Under the pieces are notes generated by a model, which did not search any database, had not been told where the DNA came from, and was given only the letters and a program-made list of their open reading frames with translations. A stretch of DNA of 64,000 bases, taken from NCBI RefSeq assembly GCF_963678635.1, contig NC_087065.1, positions 13,368,743-13,432,742 of the forward strand, given 5' to 3'. Numbering within the stretch: position 1 is the stretch's first letter; every line of letters begins with the position of its first letter. Made by a program: the position numbers and the translations under genes. Source of the DNA: Symsagittifera roscoffensis (Eukaryota; Xenacoelomorpha; Acoela; Convolutidae). Of this stretch, positions 41,801-50,640 are shown piece by piece.

Positions 41801-44711
41801 CGATAAATCACACTTCTTTTTGACAAGAGTTAAATTCTTAGGACATAATATAGAAAGAAAAACAATCACTCCATTGAAATCACGCATTGACGCTATTCAA
41901 AAACTTCAACCACCAACAAATAAAAAGAAAATCCAAGATTTTCTTGGAATGTTAAACTTTTTAAGTAAATATGTTTATAAAATGCAATTATATCTACGAC
42001 CATTTTATAACATCCTTAGACAACAAAATAATTTTGAATGGAACACAGAACATCAAACACGATTTGAAGAAGTAAAGAAACTTTTAACTGAACAAATTTC
42101 AAACACAATTCCAGATTCAAATCAACCATTTTATGCAATGTGCGATGCTTCGAACTTTGGCATCGGTGCAGCACTATTACAATCACATAATGGTACAAAT
42201 AAAATGAACCTCATATCAGCAAATTCTCGATTATTCACTCAAGCAGAGCTACGACTCTCAACTCTAATGAGAGAATGTACAGCCATAATATATACACTGA
42301 CAGAATATGAATTTCTGATACTTGGATCAAAACATCCAACAGTTCTATTCACAGACCATAAACCAATCATCTTTCTCTTTACACAAAAATCTAACCCAAA
42401 CCACCGAGTTTACAGATTTCAACTAATTCTAATGAAATTTCCAAACTTACATATAGTTTGGACTGCAGGAAAAAATCTTGCATTACCAGACACCTTAAGT
42501 CGAAATACACCACCTGAATTACTTACGCGAAAAACAACAGTTGAAATACCCAAAAACATAAAATTCTACCTTGCAGAAAACGAAACATCACCCCGATTGG
42601 AATGCAAATATGCAGTAAAAACTGATATTGAACAATCACAAATAAATAATTTACAACATTTCCCACTTTATTTAGATTGTCAAAATAATCATTATGAAGT
42701 TGATTTACTCGGAACATCAACTTTCAAACCAATCCCATATTCTCAATGGATAAAAAATAACACCCAACAAAAACGAACAAAACAACACCCGCCTAAGAAA
42801 GACCATTTTCCACTAATTGAAAAAGAAGATTTAACTGATAAAATAAATTTATCAGGACCACAAACAAATGATTCAAAATACACAATAAATCAAGTTTTTG
42901 ACCTCCACGACCCACTTGATACAATACCCTTATCTAAATTAGAAATCGAAAACATTTTTCTCCCCCCAACAGAAATAATTACAATTTCAACACTGAAACA
43001 ATATCAAAACCTTGACCCAGTAATTCGACAACTGAAATCATGGCACAAATATAAAACTAAACCTATCAAAGCAGATTCAACCATTCTAGGAAACAAAACA
43101 CTCCTCCGATACTTTCGCAAATTTAACAACACAACAATTAACGAAAATACAGACCTTTTAGAGTATAACCTGAATGAATCTACAGTTCCATGTCTCCCTT
43201 TAAGTATGATTCTTATAGCTTTTAATATTTCACATACACAAAATATTAAAGGACACTCTGGATCAGAAAAAACATATTCAAATTTTATACAAAACTTTTA
43301 TTTCCCAAATGCACCAATTTGGATAAAAGTACTATGCAATGATTGTATAGTATGTCAACTAAATAAACCTTACCCAAATCAAAAACAAATAGCACAAAAA
43401 CAAGATTTTAAAGGACAAAGCTTGTACTTTAACCATCGTATCTCATTTGATACTAAAGGACCAATTTCACCCTCATCCGAAGGAAACTCCTACATTATGG
43501 TAATTGTTGACGCATTTACACATTATGTAGCACTTAACCCAGTACCACATTGTAACGCTTATTACGCTTACACAACACTCTATGAACACTGGATAGCAAA
43601 ATTCGGACTACCAGAAATTTTAGTTACAGACAACGGTACAGAATTCATAAATAATGAAATTATCACACTATGTCATTTATATAACATTAAACACAAACCA
43701 CGTACATCTCATGCACCTTGGACAAACGGCTTAGTCGAAGGTATGAACCGTTCATTACAAGAATATCTTAGATGTATCATCAACGGAAATGATACAAAAT
43801 ATACCGAATGGTCAGCAGATGTAAAATTATTTCCCTTAGCATATAATTCACAAATAACGACAACTGTAGGAATGTCACCATACGAAATTGTTTTTAACCA
43901 AAAGCCACGCAAACCAATAATGTTTACAGCAAATTCTCATAAAAACGCACAAGGTTATTGTCAACCAAATAAAGACTCAATTTGTTATAACCTACCTTTA
44001 CATACACACGATGAAGATCATGTTCATCACCCACAAATTCTTAAACTAGCCTCCGGTACACACACCGAATGGATTCTAAATAGAGATAAAAAACACAATG
44101 AAATTTATCAAAAAATAACAAAAAAGTTATTACAAAGACAAAACATTAATGAACAAATCAATTCACGTTTTACACCAGCCTCCGAATTAAAAATTGGAAC
44201 ATTTGTTTTAATACCTAATTTTAATACTCAAAAAGGAATTTCTAAAAAATTACAACCCCTTCGAAAAGGACCATACCAAATAATTGCAAAACCCACTGAT
44301 GTCACATATAAAATTACCGACTCAAACAAAAAAGAAATCGTTCAACATCGAAACAACCTACTACCTTATTACCCAAAAGAATACGCACTCCGCGAATTAA
44401 CTCAATTATATTCTTTCACAGGATTAAAAATCATTCAAAATGAACCACATCTGAAAAACACAGAACAAAATGATAACCCCACCGAAAATCAAAACACAAA
44501 ACCAACCGCCACCAAAAACAATACACAAAACCATAAAGAATCTCCAAAACAAAGAAAAAATAGAAAAATGACCGAACAAATAATACCCCAAGAACAAATC
44601 GACAAATCAGAAAATAGAAAAACAACAAGACTCCGAAATCAACCACGTAAAAACTATAAAATATTCATCCCCCAATCTAAAATTTTAAAGAAAGTGGAAT
44701 TTCAAAAGTAG
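38832..44711 (+). CDS. pol: Ty3/gypsy-type polyprotein: zinc knuckle, protease, RT, RNase H, integrase
   Basis: One uninterrupted 1959-codon frame. Residues 61-74 form a CCHC zinc knuckle (C61, C64, H69, C74), followed by about 230 residues very rich in Asn, Arg, Ser and Tyr. The aspartic protease active site LIDSGA is near 444-450. The reverse transcriptase has LDARYLNS, TADMNSAYNQMP, FYGISIGPAAF and the catalytic YLDD (956-959). RNase H starts around D1105. The integrase has a complete H1468-H1475-C1505-C1508 zinc site and a D1540, D1600, E1636 triad with 35 residues between the last two. Together these make, process and insert element cDNA. The domain order PR-RT-RH-IN is Ty3/gypsy-like. 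The capsid/matrix part of Gag is absent from the frame and from upstream DNA. Every catalytic residue checked is present. Confidence 0.93.
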   Translation: MKLEETENLKLQYVNRIETTPTNINNIQESETDLVEKITEILNIYEKNPNFKGKPSFKKWCNYCRRYGHSISECRQKQQDNQNKPQKYKEPNKSFYQYMKKDQNLPNKTVYSNNSSGKPLPNNTNYTRNQSPYNSSYRGRSPERRNTNNSSQNHYNRPNSRNNYSRSNSNTQRFVSRSNSQSRNNYYPNNQSRNSSYNRNRNYSYNRNRSYSNNRNQNYPNNQSRNNSYNRSNYNRPNNNYQNRSRNNSQNRHSSYNNRYRNYSQSPHRNNNNYNNANNRHRSSTPKHQRQINQVQSNPETTSDPPGIDDTVTDTLQLNQINCTSSDSESDTENTLSINMIKVENDYESVIYEQPFSSHIYENQSEFLQNYYTTPINSTPTTQETNEINTTNQTNKNTKTKCLNTNHICQNIQKEQPKEKIWTIPFLLESPRNKEFQSPDLEIDFLIDSGAESNIINIPTWNEIKTLHPKLTPLETSSKLATAQGSTLINYGKIQLFLLPTRTMEQSKILNKPFKQIFHITDIKYNIIGIPFISKYIPTINILNSKILIKDKYTKTKETSLTFFQRLNKQPPFFSKFYPIFNQQRKHLKPLSGNIYNFSIKQVHQYDKEQNKQKFYMSEFEFKPIHKFFKITISSIKYLKNSNSDIISLHIYNNTPYQVTLPLGLLGYCETNATISPIHEKAYRVNNILQLLDICQSTILNEELSINNIISNENRNTDYFTKTPYFKPTFNISNYTEDQQKFLTMFNFQHSQITQDEFEKLAKQLIKYSSVYATSKFDVGKISSSLHLPLKPDAVFKKQRASKVPIHLHDKVNRLLDILEQYNIISPVNKEEQPKGNTFINPVIILAKGESLKIVLDARYLNSLIDESKCNWPIEPIQVILTKINGKYFTTADMNSAYNQMPLDEQSRRLTQFVIGNQQYEFNRLFYGISIGPAAFSAFMSKIFRPLILKKNAITYLDDVFMQSQTKDEMFNVLEKYHQILQNENLKAAPDKSHFFLTRVKFLGHNIERKTITPLKSRIDAIQKLQPPTNKKKIQDFLGMLNFLSKYVYKMQLYLRPFYNILRQQNNFEWNTEHQTRFEEVKKLLTEQISNTIPDSNQPFYAMCDASNFGIGAALLQSHNGTNKMNLISANSRLFTQAELRLSTLMRECTAIIYTLTEYEFLILGSKHPTVLFTDHKPIIFLFTQKSNPNHRVYRFQLILMKFPNLHIVWTAGKNLALPDTLSRNTPPELLTRKTTVEIPKNIKFYLAENETSPRLECKYAVKTDIEQSQINNLQHFPLYLDCQNNHYEVDLLGTSTFKPIPYSQWIKNNTQQKRTKQHPPKKDHFPLIEKEDLTDKINLSGPQTNDSKYTINQVFDLHDPLDTIPLSKLEIENIFLPPTEIITISTLKQYQNLDPVIRQLKSWHKYKTKPIKADSTILGNKTLLRYFRKFNNTTINENTDLLEYNLNESTVPCLPLSMILIAFNISHTQNIKGHSGSEKTYSNFIQNFYFPNAPIWIKVLCNDCIVCQLNKPYPNQKQIAQKQDFKGQSLYFNHRISFDTKGPISPSSEGNSYIMVIVDAFTHYVALNPVPHCNAYYAYTTLYEHWIAKFGLPEILVTDNGTEFINNEIITLCHLYNIKHKPRTSHAPWTNGLVEGMNRSLQEYLRCIINGNDTKYTEWSADVKLFPLAYNSQITTTVGMSPYEIVFNQKPRKPIMFTANSHKNAQGYCQPNKDSICYNLPLHTHDEDHVHHPQILKLASGTHTEWILNRDKKHNEIYQKITKKLLQRQNINEQINSRFTPASELKIGTFVLIPNFNTQKGISKKLQPLRKGPYQIIAKPTDVTYKITDSNKKEIVQHRNNLLPYYPKEYALRELTQLYSFTGLKIIQNEPHLKNTEQNDNPTENQNTKPTATKNNTQNHKESPKQRKNRKMTEQIIPQEQIDKSENRKTTRLRNQPRKNYKIFIPQSKILKKVEFQK

Positions 44712-45308
44712 TTTTAACATTTGCTTCACAATCTTGAAACCTCCGAAACATTTTTCATTTACATTTTTCAAAATAACATGCTGACAAGTACGTAATAATT
44801 CTAGTTCAAAATAGACCAATAGGATTCATCCAACCCGTCACTTTCTCTAACTCAAACTAAGACCAATTAGACGAATCATATAGAACTCCAGGCACATCTA
44901 TAACTATAACTTTACGACCTCCAGGTCAAAAATAAGCAAACCACTCCAACTTGACAACTAAAATAAATATCACCATAATACCGTACCCCTCCCTTATCTA
45001 ATAACCCAAAGATCAACAATATTTCCCCAACTCAGACCACGAATACCCCCAAAGCAAATTTGTTAACTTAGCCTAAAGTAACAAAATGAACATTTTAATT
45101 AGCCTAAAGTATAAAAATCTCACCATACCCCGGATCATTTGACAAACAAAAATAAAGAAAAAGACGACCTCCCAGTCACCATGAAAATTGCCCCCAACAA
45201 TTTTTTACAAAACTCAACCCACTTGTCAAAAAACTAATAAATAATCCGACCACACTAGAAAATCGCCTCAAACAGCAAAAAATATTCGACCAAGAGATCA
45301 TTTCTTAA
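44712..45308. other. non-coding gap inside the retroelement
   Basis: Still A+C-rich and G-poor like the element but full of stops in all frames. Two small direct repeats are visible: TTAGCCTAAAGTA (about 45068 and 45100) and GACCTCCAGG/AACTCCAGG (44885-44935). It may be leader sequence of a downstream transcript or the remains of a lost gene. Confidence 0.5.
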
Positions 45309-45539
45309 ATGCTCTTCTCTCAATCAGTTACTCAAATACTCATAAATCTTAAACATTTTTTTACAATACTTGAAACCTTTATAATATTTCTTTTTGATAT
45401 ACTTGAATCTTTTCTAATAATCCTAATCATTTTTTGTAACATTTTTTTAATTTTCTACACTATACTCGAACTATTCCTCCAACTTTCCAAAACCCTTGAT
45501 TACATCCACAGGTACGAGTCATATAACTTGTCTAAATGA
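45309..45539 (+). CDS. small hydrophobic protein, 76 residues
   Basis: The frame lies inside the retroelement between pol and the next short frame, whose ATG overlaps this stop (ATGA at 45536-45539). Residues about 15-62 are nearly all Ile, Leu, Phe and Thr, enough for two membrane spans. No family is recognised. The low-complexity T/A content could make such a frame by chance, so it is tentative. Confidence 0.3.
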   Translation: MLFSQSVTQILINLKHFFTILETFIIFLFDILESFLIILIIFCNIFLIFYTILELFLQLSKTLDYIHRYESYNLSK

Positions 45540-45724
45540 TACGAACAATTTTCAGTAGAACCGATATTTTTTTATTGTTTGTAATTTTCATAGCATTCTT
45601 ATCATCCCTCATTTTGACAATATGTAAATGTATAAAGAAAGCAATCCTCACATTTGCCCTAGCAACAATCCTTCTTATTCTTTTTTTGGAAGAATATTAT
45701 AATAAACACAAAATTTCTCACTAA
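45536..45724 (+). CDS. transmembrane protein/segment, 62 residues (TM)
   Basis: The frame encodes a short N-terminus (MIRTIFSRTD), a strong membrane span (IFLLFVIFIAFLSSLILTI), a CKCIKK stop-transfer-like motif and a second hydrophobic stretch. A related segment sits on the minus strand of the second copy (61311-61433): ILERLTILYVMFIFFGFLFS, with about 10 of 25 aligned residues identical at the same spacing. In that copy it follows the envelope ectodomain, where a membrane anchor would be expected. Here it precedes the envelope. It may therefore be an envelope anchor displaced in this copy. Confidence 0.45.
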   Translation: MIRTIFSRTDIFLLFVIFIAFLSSLILTICKCIKKAILTFALATILLILFLEEYYNKHKISH

Positions 45725-45732
45725 AGTAATAA

Positions 45733-46866
45733 TTCAAAAAACTATCAAAAATTGCTACCCAACAGTCACAAAGTCAGTCTTCACCGACATCATCCCAAGA
45801 TAACCAAACACCACCTTCAATTACTCAAAATCCTCAAACATCTACACGAATTTCTTTTCAAGACAATCCATACACTTTTGAAGAACGACATGCTCGTTTA
45901 TCAGAACCACTAGAACCAGTTCAACGACAAGCACCTTTAAGCGAACCAACATATAACCTATACCCAACACTACCACAAGAACTAAATAGAATAAGAAATT
46001 CTAGTCAAAACCAAAATACAGTCGAAATAAATAGACAAATTATACATCCTCGACGAAACAGAAATTTTCAAACTCCCCGAGTTCATTTTGATATACCTCA
46101 ATCCCCATCACAAAACACTCCAGAAAACCCCATTGGTATATTACCAGAAACCCCTACGCTTCTTTCACAACGTAGCACCTCAAGCCTACCATCAGATTAC
46201 TTAGGTTCAACACCAACATCTGAGCAAATACGTGAAAATCCTTTCAACCCTACAAACCAAACATCACGATTTCCATATTGGACTACACATTCATTTACAC
46301 AAGGTGAACCAAATTTAGTCAATGACCCCATAGATATTTCTACGGATACAACAACATCCTCATCACTACCAGAAACATTATCACTACCATCAACACCATC
46401 AATAAGCAAGATTTCACCACCACCTTTTAACTTAAATTTTCCAAATAATCTCGACGCCAGATATCGAGAACAATCATCAATAAATATTCCTTTAAGACTA
46501 GATTGGAATACATTTACAGCACCTCCACCATTATTTGGACAACATCAAGAAAGTAACCGCCTTCATAACTGGGCACTTAATAGATTACAATATCGCCAAG
46601 ATATTCACAACGATATCCGTGATCACAATATTCAAATACTCCAACAAAACAGTTTACAATTAAAGTTTGAAATCACAGTTAAGTTAAATAATATTACCCA
46701 ACATCCCTACCCATTAAATCCACCTAACATAACAGCTCAATCACTACCACCACCGTTTATAACTACTGAAGTAATATACAAATACGACAGATATACCAAA
46801 AACACAATTGGCTACATTACATTTTATAATCCATACTCAGGATTATCATACACATGTATATTCTAA
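45733..46866 (+). CDS. AUG-less open frame X, 377 codons
   Basis: The frame is open from the stop at 45730 to TAA at 46864-46866 and contains no ATG, nor CTG, GTG or TTG. The N-terminal two thirds is rich in Pro, Ser, Thr, Gln and Asn (for example SEPTYNLYPTLPQELNR). The C-terminal third is more ordered: PLRLDWNTFTAPPPLFGQH, NRLHNWALNRLQYRQDIHN, LKFEITVKLNNITQHPYPL, TIGYITFYNPYSGLSYTC. The last 13 bases overlap the envelope start. A homologous frame precedes the broken envelope in the second copy (63556-64000). Expression would need splicing (CTACCCAACAG at 45755-45765 resembles an acceptor), frameshifting or non-AUG initiation. No family is recognised. Confidence 0.6.
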   Translation, partial: FKKLSKIATQQSQSQSSPTSSQDNQTPPSITQNPQTSTRISFQDNPYTFEERHARLSEPLEPVQRQAPLSEPTYNLYPTLPQELNRIRNSSQNQNTVEINRQIIHPRRNRNFQTPRVHFDIPQSPSQNTPENPIGILPETPTLLSQRSTSSLPSDYLGSTPTSEQIRENPFNPTNQTSRFPYWTTHSFTQGEPNLVNDPIDISTDTTTSSSLPETLSLPSTPSISKISPPPFNLNFPNNLDARYREQSSINIPLRLDWNTFTAPPPLFGQHQESNRLHNWALNRLQYRQDIHNDIRDHNIQILQQNSLQLKFEITVKLNNITQHPYPLNPPNITAQSLPPPFITTEVIYKYDRYTKNTIGYITFYNPYSGLSYTCIF

Positions 46867-48611
46867 AATTATTAATTTTTCTCCAACTCCCTTTTCTAGT
46901 AATCTCAAATCAAAACATAAACCCTTCCCCTCGTACAGGACCACAAGATTTATTAGTAACACATTACGATTGTGAAGAAAATGAACAAAAAACACTACAT
47001 AAATATGCAATAAATCAAGTATCACAATGTGAAACAGAACCACAAGCTATAGAAACCACAGATGTAATAGCAACACTCTATTCAAAAGCCCGAGCAACAA
47101 CAGTTACAGGTTATAAATTCACAGCAACATTTTCCGAAAAGAAAGTACATTGTTCACAAGTCTCAAACGGAAACAAAAACCGACTTGACCATGAATCATT
47201 CTATCAGAGTAATATAGAACGTCTTTTACATCTCAATCCCGACGATTGTAAAAATGAATTACTTAGACTAAACATCACACGAAATAAAAACTCCCAAAGA
47301 AAGTTAGTTAATTTTCAAGTTTTTCCAGACTCTGTACATCAATCACAACTTGAAAGACACCAAGGACATATAAAACTAGACGAAAAATACCCGTATAACG
47401 GCGCACACGGACGATTAACCTATGACCTACACGATAAACATTGGATACCACACATTGGTATAAATGACCCATCAAACTGCAAAGCAGACACAAAAAATAA
47501 AGGATACCAAGAAATAATGTTTTTCGATTGGAAAATACAACTCGAAAAAATACAACTAACACGAGATTTATCAGATAATACAATGATCTATCAAGGAATC
47601 CGATTACCTTGTAAAAATGATCAAGGTTATTGCGACCCTACAACGAGAACGCAAGCAACAATTGTTTGGTTCCCCGAAGATACATGTACAACATTTCAAG
47701 TAGCAAAAATACACGCTCGCATGATAAAATTTCACGAAAAATATTTTATACAATCAATTCCATATGAACAAGTCCATCCATCACGAAAACTAAGTTCTAA
47801 TTTTAGAAACATAGACAATATAGAAAATAAATTGACACGTTTTCAAATATATCAAGAAACAGAACTTGCATGTAAATACAGAAACCCACTTCACAAAACA
47901 CAATACTCCGAGATATTAGTTGAATACGAAAAAGGATTCGACATGACCACTGGAAAAGTAAAAATCGACCCATATGCCACAGGTCATCCTCTAAACGAAG
48001 GAACATCCTATATACCAGTTAATTTTGAAAAAAGCAACGGACAACCTGGTGGACATCTAAAACCCCATGATACCAGAAGCACACGCTTACAAGAATTATC
48101 ACTAATGAATACTACATATTTCGGTAATATCCACTATGATATTCATTTAGATATGAAACTAGATTATACAATTAGCCGAATTTTTCAAGAAATGTCACTC
48201 TCCGAATTAGAAACACTACACCAACTATGCGAATTAGAACGAACACAAATATTACAATCACTTGCACTAGCAGTATTAAAAATACCCTATGCAGGATACT
48301 TATTATCTGGAAATAGATCAAATTTTTTAGACTATGAAGGAAACATCTTATGGTTTTATACTTGTACTAAAAAAATATCACCACTATACGTTTTTGAAGA
48401 TAAAAGATGTTATAAAAGAATCCCTATCTTTTATAAGAATAAAGTACATTTCGTGGATACACTTTCACGAAGAACCTATTTCTGGGATACCGCAGTCCCA
48501 TGTGGATCAGAAAACAGCCACAATGTAGTACAACTAAACCCTGATGAAAATAAATATTATCTTGACCCCATCCTTATTGGTACTAAAGACAGTTCTTCAT
48601 TAAATGGTTAA
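46854..48611 (+). CDS. env: envelope-like glycoprotein ectodomain, 585 residues, no membrane anchor
   Basis: This begins with a signal peptide (MYILKLLIFLQLPFLVIS) and continues as a cysteine-containing secreted-type domain. The late part has YAGYLLSGNRSNFLDYEG, WFYTCTKKISPLYVF, CYKRIPIFYKNKVHFVDTL and TRRTYF-like sequence ending at CGSENSHNVV. The C-R-I-P-x-x-Y-x-x-x-x-x-F-V-D layout resembles the envelope-type glycoproteins carried by some invertebrate Ty3/gypsy elements; I infer this from memory of the family, not from a search. The protein stops at KDSSSLNG with no hydrophobic anchor, whereas the broken second copy continues past this point. The frame is fully open and its start overlaps frame X. 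AATAAA follows at 48685. Confidence 0.7.
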   Translation: MYILKLLIFLQLPFLVISNQNINPSPRTGPQDLLVTHYDCEENEQKTLHKYAINQVSQCETEPQAIETTDVIATLYSKARATTVTGYKFTATFSEKKVHCSQVSNGNKNRLDHESFYQSNIERLLHLNPDDCKNELLRLNITRNKNSQRKLVNFQVFPDSVHQSQLERHQGHIKLDEKYPYNGAHGRLTYDLHDKHWIPHIGINDPSNCKADTKNKGYQEIMFFDWKIQLEKIQLTRDLSDNTMIYQGIRLPCKNDQGYCDPTTRTQATIVWFPEDTCTTFQVAKIHARMIKFHEKYFIQSIPYEQVHPSRKLSSNFRNIDNIENKLTRFQIYQETELACKYRNPLHKTQYSEILVEYEKGFDMTTGKVKIDPYATGHPLNEGTSYIPVNFEKSNGQPGGHLKPHDTRSTRLQELSLMNTTYFGNIHYDIHLDMKLDYTISRIFQEMSLSELETLHQLCELERTQILQSLALAVLKIPYAGYLLSGNRSNFLDYEGNILWFYTCTKKISPLYVFEDKRCYKRIPIFYKNKVHFVDTLSRRTYFWDTAVPCGSENSHNVVQLNPDENKYYLDPILIGTKDSSSLNG

Positions 48612-48684
48612 ATCATTTATGTTTAGCTATCTATTATATAAACTCATACTCTTTTCTAACTATTTTTCCACTATGACTTTTGTC

Positions 48685-48690
48685 AATAAA
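48685..48690 (+). terminator. AATAAA polyadenylation signal after the envelope-like gene
   Basis: The hexamer lies 74 bases past the envelope stop, within TGTCAATAAATTTGACG (a small inverted repeat), before the right flanking repeat. Confidence 0.4.
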
Positions 48691-48775
48691 TTTGACGATT
48701 TTAGGTGAGACTTATAAGTTAGACTAGACTACTAAGCAATCAGCCAGCAATTTTCGCTCAGTAAGACTCCTATAT

Positions 48776-48899
48776 GGCTCTCTGCTTCTCTGGAACCAAA
48801 AATAATATGTGAAGTTTGTTAAGTTACCTGATGTTTTAAAATTTTTCAAGGTTTTCCTCAGTATTCAGCTGAAGATAGAGATAGTTTAAAAGTTTTCTT
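48776..48899 (+). repeat. right flanking repeat of the retroelement (diverged LTR?)
   Basis: Direct partner of 38643-38760: GGCTCTCTGCTTCTCTGGAAC, ATATGTGAAGTTTGTTAAG, TTTTAAAATTTTTCAAG. See the left member for the alignment and its problem. Confidence 0.45.
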
Positions 48900-49092
48900 A
48901 TTTTTGGCGTCTTTAAATAGTTTTCTGGAAAAAAAGTTATGATACGCAGAATTGGTAGAATGCATGTAGTATGAAGGAGGTTTTCTACAATTTAGCACGC
49001 GCTAACACGGACATTTTTTTATCTTGTTATTTTATTGGAAAACTCGGGATTCATAGCGGGAAAACCCGGGAACACCTTTGAAATCCTGCCAG

Positions 49093-49212
49093 ATTTTTGA
49101 AGAGTCCAAGGCAGTCCTGGAATTCCTCAAGGAACCCTGCCAAGAAATCGAAGATAATTTTTTGGAAACCATCGAAAGAAATGCCCTTTTGTTTTCCTGG
49201 CATGGCTTCTAA
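49093..49212 (+). CDS. possible 40-codon terminal exon, unknown gene
   Basis: After a good acceptor (AAATCCTGCCAG) the frame reads IFEESKAVLEFLKEPCQEIE and DNFLETIERNALLFSWHGF, then TAA. It is charged and helical, with codon use unlike the AT-rich surroundings. No upstream partner is identified. It lies 360 bases before the start of the short helical gene at 49571. The evidence is codon character plus a splice-site match only. Confidence 0.3.
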   Translation: MFEESKAVLEFLKEPCQEIEDNFLETIERNALLFSWHGF

Positions 49213-49570
49213 GATGGTCTTCAGATTTTCAGATTACAACAAAATTCTGTGCAGGCAATCTTTGAATTGTTTTGAACAGGTTTTTTGTTAGACGTATAGA
49301 AATGAAGCTATCCATTTAGCCGTAACTACGTTAAGAACGCATTAAAATTGTGAATAGTGCAAAGTAGGGGTTGGCGGGCGTGAAGAGACCCTATTTTCCT
49401 ATTAAAAGGCGAGGGAAACTGGCACTACTTTTTTGTTTTTCAGAAATTTGATGGATTTTGCTTGCAAAGAAGCTGATGTACTGTTATCAAGAGACACTAA
49501 ATAAGCACGTGGAAATTTCTATGGGCCATTGTTGTTTAGTATCAGCAATTGTTCGATAAAGTTTGTTATC

Positions 49571-49930
49571 ATGGAAACTCGAGTATTATTGCAACTCTAC
49601 CAGTTGTGTGTTGAAATACTGAGGAAGAACATCGATGAAAACGAGCCCACAAAACGGAAAAAGAAGTCAGGTGAATCGCAAATGGAAACCAAAGAAATGT
49701 TCAAACTGTATGCGACTGGAAACCTTATTCTTCATTGTACAGACTCTGACGTGACCTTGAAAATGAGGGCTCGACCTTCAGAAAAAGACGCGGAAAAGTT
49801 GATTGCTAAAATAGGCGAGTTAGTTACCACTAATAAAGAGAAGATGCTGATGTCCTTGTATAATGACATGATTAGAGGTCTTGAACGGCGAGTAGTTGTT
49901 TCTTCATGTTGTAGAAAAACTAAAAAATAA
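49571..49930 (+). CDS. short helical protein, paralogue 1
   Basis: The ATG in context ATCATGG begins METRVLLQLYQLCVEILRK, followed by a lysine-rich insert, EMFKLYATGNLILHC, LKMRARPSEKDAEKL and SLYNDMIRGLERR. It aligns throughout with the gene at 56827 (RVLL..YQLC..IL, MLRMYAAANLL, LKMRRRPS.DEAKKL, IY.DMI.G), so both are under a shared protein-level constraint. The frame stays open to 49930 (119 codons), but a donor-like GTAGTT directly after the conserved part (49892) occupies the position where paralogue 2 also has a phase-0 donor, so the tail VVVSSCCRKTKK may be intronic. The fold is all-helical; death-fold or other adaptor domains are possible, but I do not recognise it. Confidence 0.62.
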   Translation: METRVLLQLYQLCVEILRKNIDENEPTKRKKKSGESQMETKEMFKLYATGNLILHCTDSDVTLKMRARPSEKDAEKLIAKIGELVTTNKEKMLMSLYNDMIRGLERRVVVSSCCRKTKK

Positions 49931-50478
49931 AACGGCACTAAAAAAGTTAAAATAGAATTACTGTAAGAACTACCTTAAAAATTCTAACTTAAGGTAACTT
50001 TGTATTTCCTAAAGGGCACCGTAACAGCGCTTTAATTTTATTTATAAATACCTGACAAATGTACACTGTATTTACCTTGAAAGTAAGCGCGGGCTTTTAA
50101 AAAATCTTGAAATTTTTGGTAAAAACAAAAACTAATAAACAAATACTTATCCCTGAAATCAGGGGCAGGCTTAGAGTATTGAGGAGGTGTGGTGGGAGGG
50201 GGTTTTACTTTAGGAATTTGACACAGGCCGATCTAGTTTGCGTTCCTTTGAAATTCTATTCAAAAAGTTTTGTTGGAAAATTAAACTTGGAACGTTTGAG
50301 AAAGAATCAGCTACTCTTAAAGGTGTCCGATCATTTCTCATACTGACTTGCGATACACATTTCCATACGACTTATTCCTCACAGCTACTCAGGGGCCGAA
50401 AGAGACGCCACTTAGTCAATACATCGGCAGGAAATAAGACACTTCTCTTTATTTTAAAAAAAAACTTAGGGCATATTT

Positions 50479-50640
50479 AGGGGCGGATCTAGGATTTTCT
50501 CGAGGGGGGGGGGGCAGATTTTCAAAAAAATTTTAAAAATTTTGTCGACCTTTTTTTAGGTCGATCAATTTGATTTTTTGCAATCAAAGCTCTCCCAAAT
50601 CACTATAAAGACTTAATTTTTACCAAATTTTCTGCGCCGC
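50479..50640 (+). mobile_element. MITE fragment with GGGGCGGATCTAGG end and G tract
   Basis: AGGGGCGGATCTAGGATTTTC and a 12-base G run are followed by TTTGTCGACC, TTTGATTTTTTG and GCTCTCCCAAATCACT, which also occur at 28497-28560. The right end is not identified. Confidence 0.45.

Noticed and set aside
38669-42720. Minus-strand frames of up to 123 codons opposite the pol gene
   Set aside because: They mirror an A+C-rich, low-complexity coding strand, and the plus strand is unambiguous from catalytic motifs.
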